Assembly (NCBI GenBank): GCA_030603745.1
Contig: JAUVXE010000014.1
Location: forward strand, 1 to 53,805
Source of the DNA: Coriobacteriia bacterium
GTDB lineage: Bacteria > Actinomycetota > Coriobacteriia > Anaerosomatales > SLCP01
Length of the DNA stretch: 53,805 nucleotides
Reading direction: 5' to 3'
Numbering within the stretch: position 1 is the first letter of the stretch; each line of letters opens with the position of its first letter. Shown piece after piece: positions 53,684 through 53,805 of the stretch. The notes below the pieces were generated by a model. That model was not told the DNA's origin and searched no databases. It was given only the letters and a program-made list of their open reading frames with translations. The translations under genes and the position numbers were made by a program.

Positions 53684-53805
53684 CTACTCCCGCTCGACGG
53701 GCGGGCCCTCGTCGTTCGCGATCGGCGGGCCGGACGGCTCGGGCGCGGCTGGCGGGGTGGCGGGCGGCTCAGGCGCCGCGGGCGGCGCCACGGGCGGCCC
53801 CGGAG
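53684..53805 (-). CDS. C-terminal end of an unknown proline-rich protein (partial)
   Basis: Only the last ~40 codons lie in the window. They read PGPPVAPPAAPEPPATPP and onward to PPIANDEGPPVERE before the TAG at 53684. The Pro/Ala/Glu composition suggests a disordered tail or linker. It is 4 nt upstream of rsmI, so probably co-transcribed. The rest of the gene and its identity are outside the window. Confidence 0.6.
   Translation of the reverse strand, partial: PGPPVAPPAAPEPPATPPAAPEPSGPPIANDEGPPVERE

Overview
The window is high-GC bacterial DNA whose gene content fits an anaerobic, deep-branching actinobacterium of the Coriobacteriia/OPB41-Anaerosomatales type. The lineage is an inference: no rRNA is present. 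The supporting signs are codons with extreme third-position GC, an anaerobic Ni-Fe CO dehydrogenase, a bacterial V-type ATP synthase, a homolog of the bifurcating NfnAB transhydrogenase, and a Firmicutes-like housekeeping block (rsmI, abrB, metG, tatD, yabE-like, rsmA, veg, ispE, spoVG, glmU, prs, rplY/ctc, pth).

Region 1 (1-7250) is a visibly lower-GC genomic island. It lies between the right end of an IS3-family element (1-126) and the 3' end of the initiator tRNA-fMet gene (7174-7250, minus). It carries a minus-strand operon: DNA cytosine methyltransferase, MORC-like GHKL ATPase, Z1-domain helicase-like ATPase and a PD-(D/E)XK (DUF4420-like) nuclease. An HNH nuclease gene with a frameshift-broken 5' part lies upstream. 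This is a predicted but little-characterised restriction/defence system.

Region 2 (7251-18100) holds a zinc-ribbon protein, a coiled-coil NlpC/P60 hydrolase, tldD-tldE (tldD has an in-frame amber codon near its 5' end), and a tightly coupled cysK-cooS-ABC transporter operon joining cysteine synthase, CO dehydrogenase and a NitT/TauT-type importer.

Region 3 (18140-26944, minus) is a complete V-type ATP synthase operon (H/G-I-K-E-C-F-A-B-x-D). Its K subunit keeps the residues of the Enterococcus hirae Na+ site, and an uncharacterised two-helix membrane protein x sits between B and D.

Region 4 (27041-35810) is cell-envelope DNA: a CapA-like protein, an M23-like protein with an altered metal site, DUF951, the ACT/UPF0210 pair, and then four small secreted proteins with a WxL-like W-x-L/F motif and/or a Tyr-rich C-terminal strand. 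These face a two-gene operon for a LytTR response regulator and a DUF916/WxLIP-like membrane-anchored protein. Hairpins containing GACGAACGG/CCGTTC recur in leaders here and before spoVG.

Region 5 (35857-41000) has nfnB-nfnA, apbE, a three-helix membrane protein and a PcsB/CwlO-like coiled-coil M23 peptidase. Region 6 (41004-53805) is the housekeeping block, including tRNA-Gln(TTG). It ends in a truncated proline-rich reading frame at the right edge.
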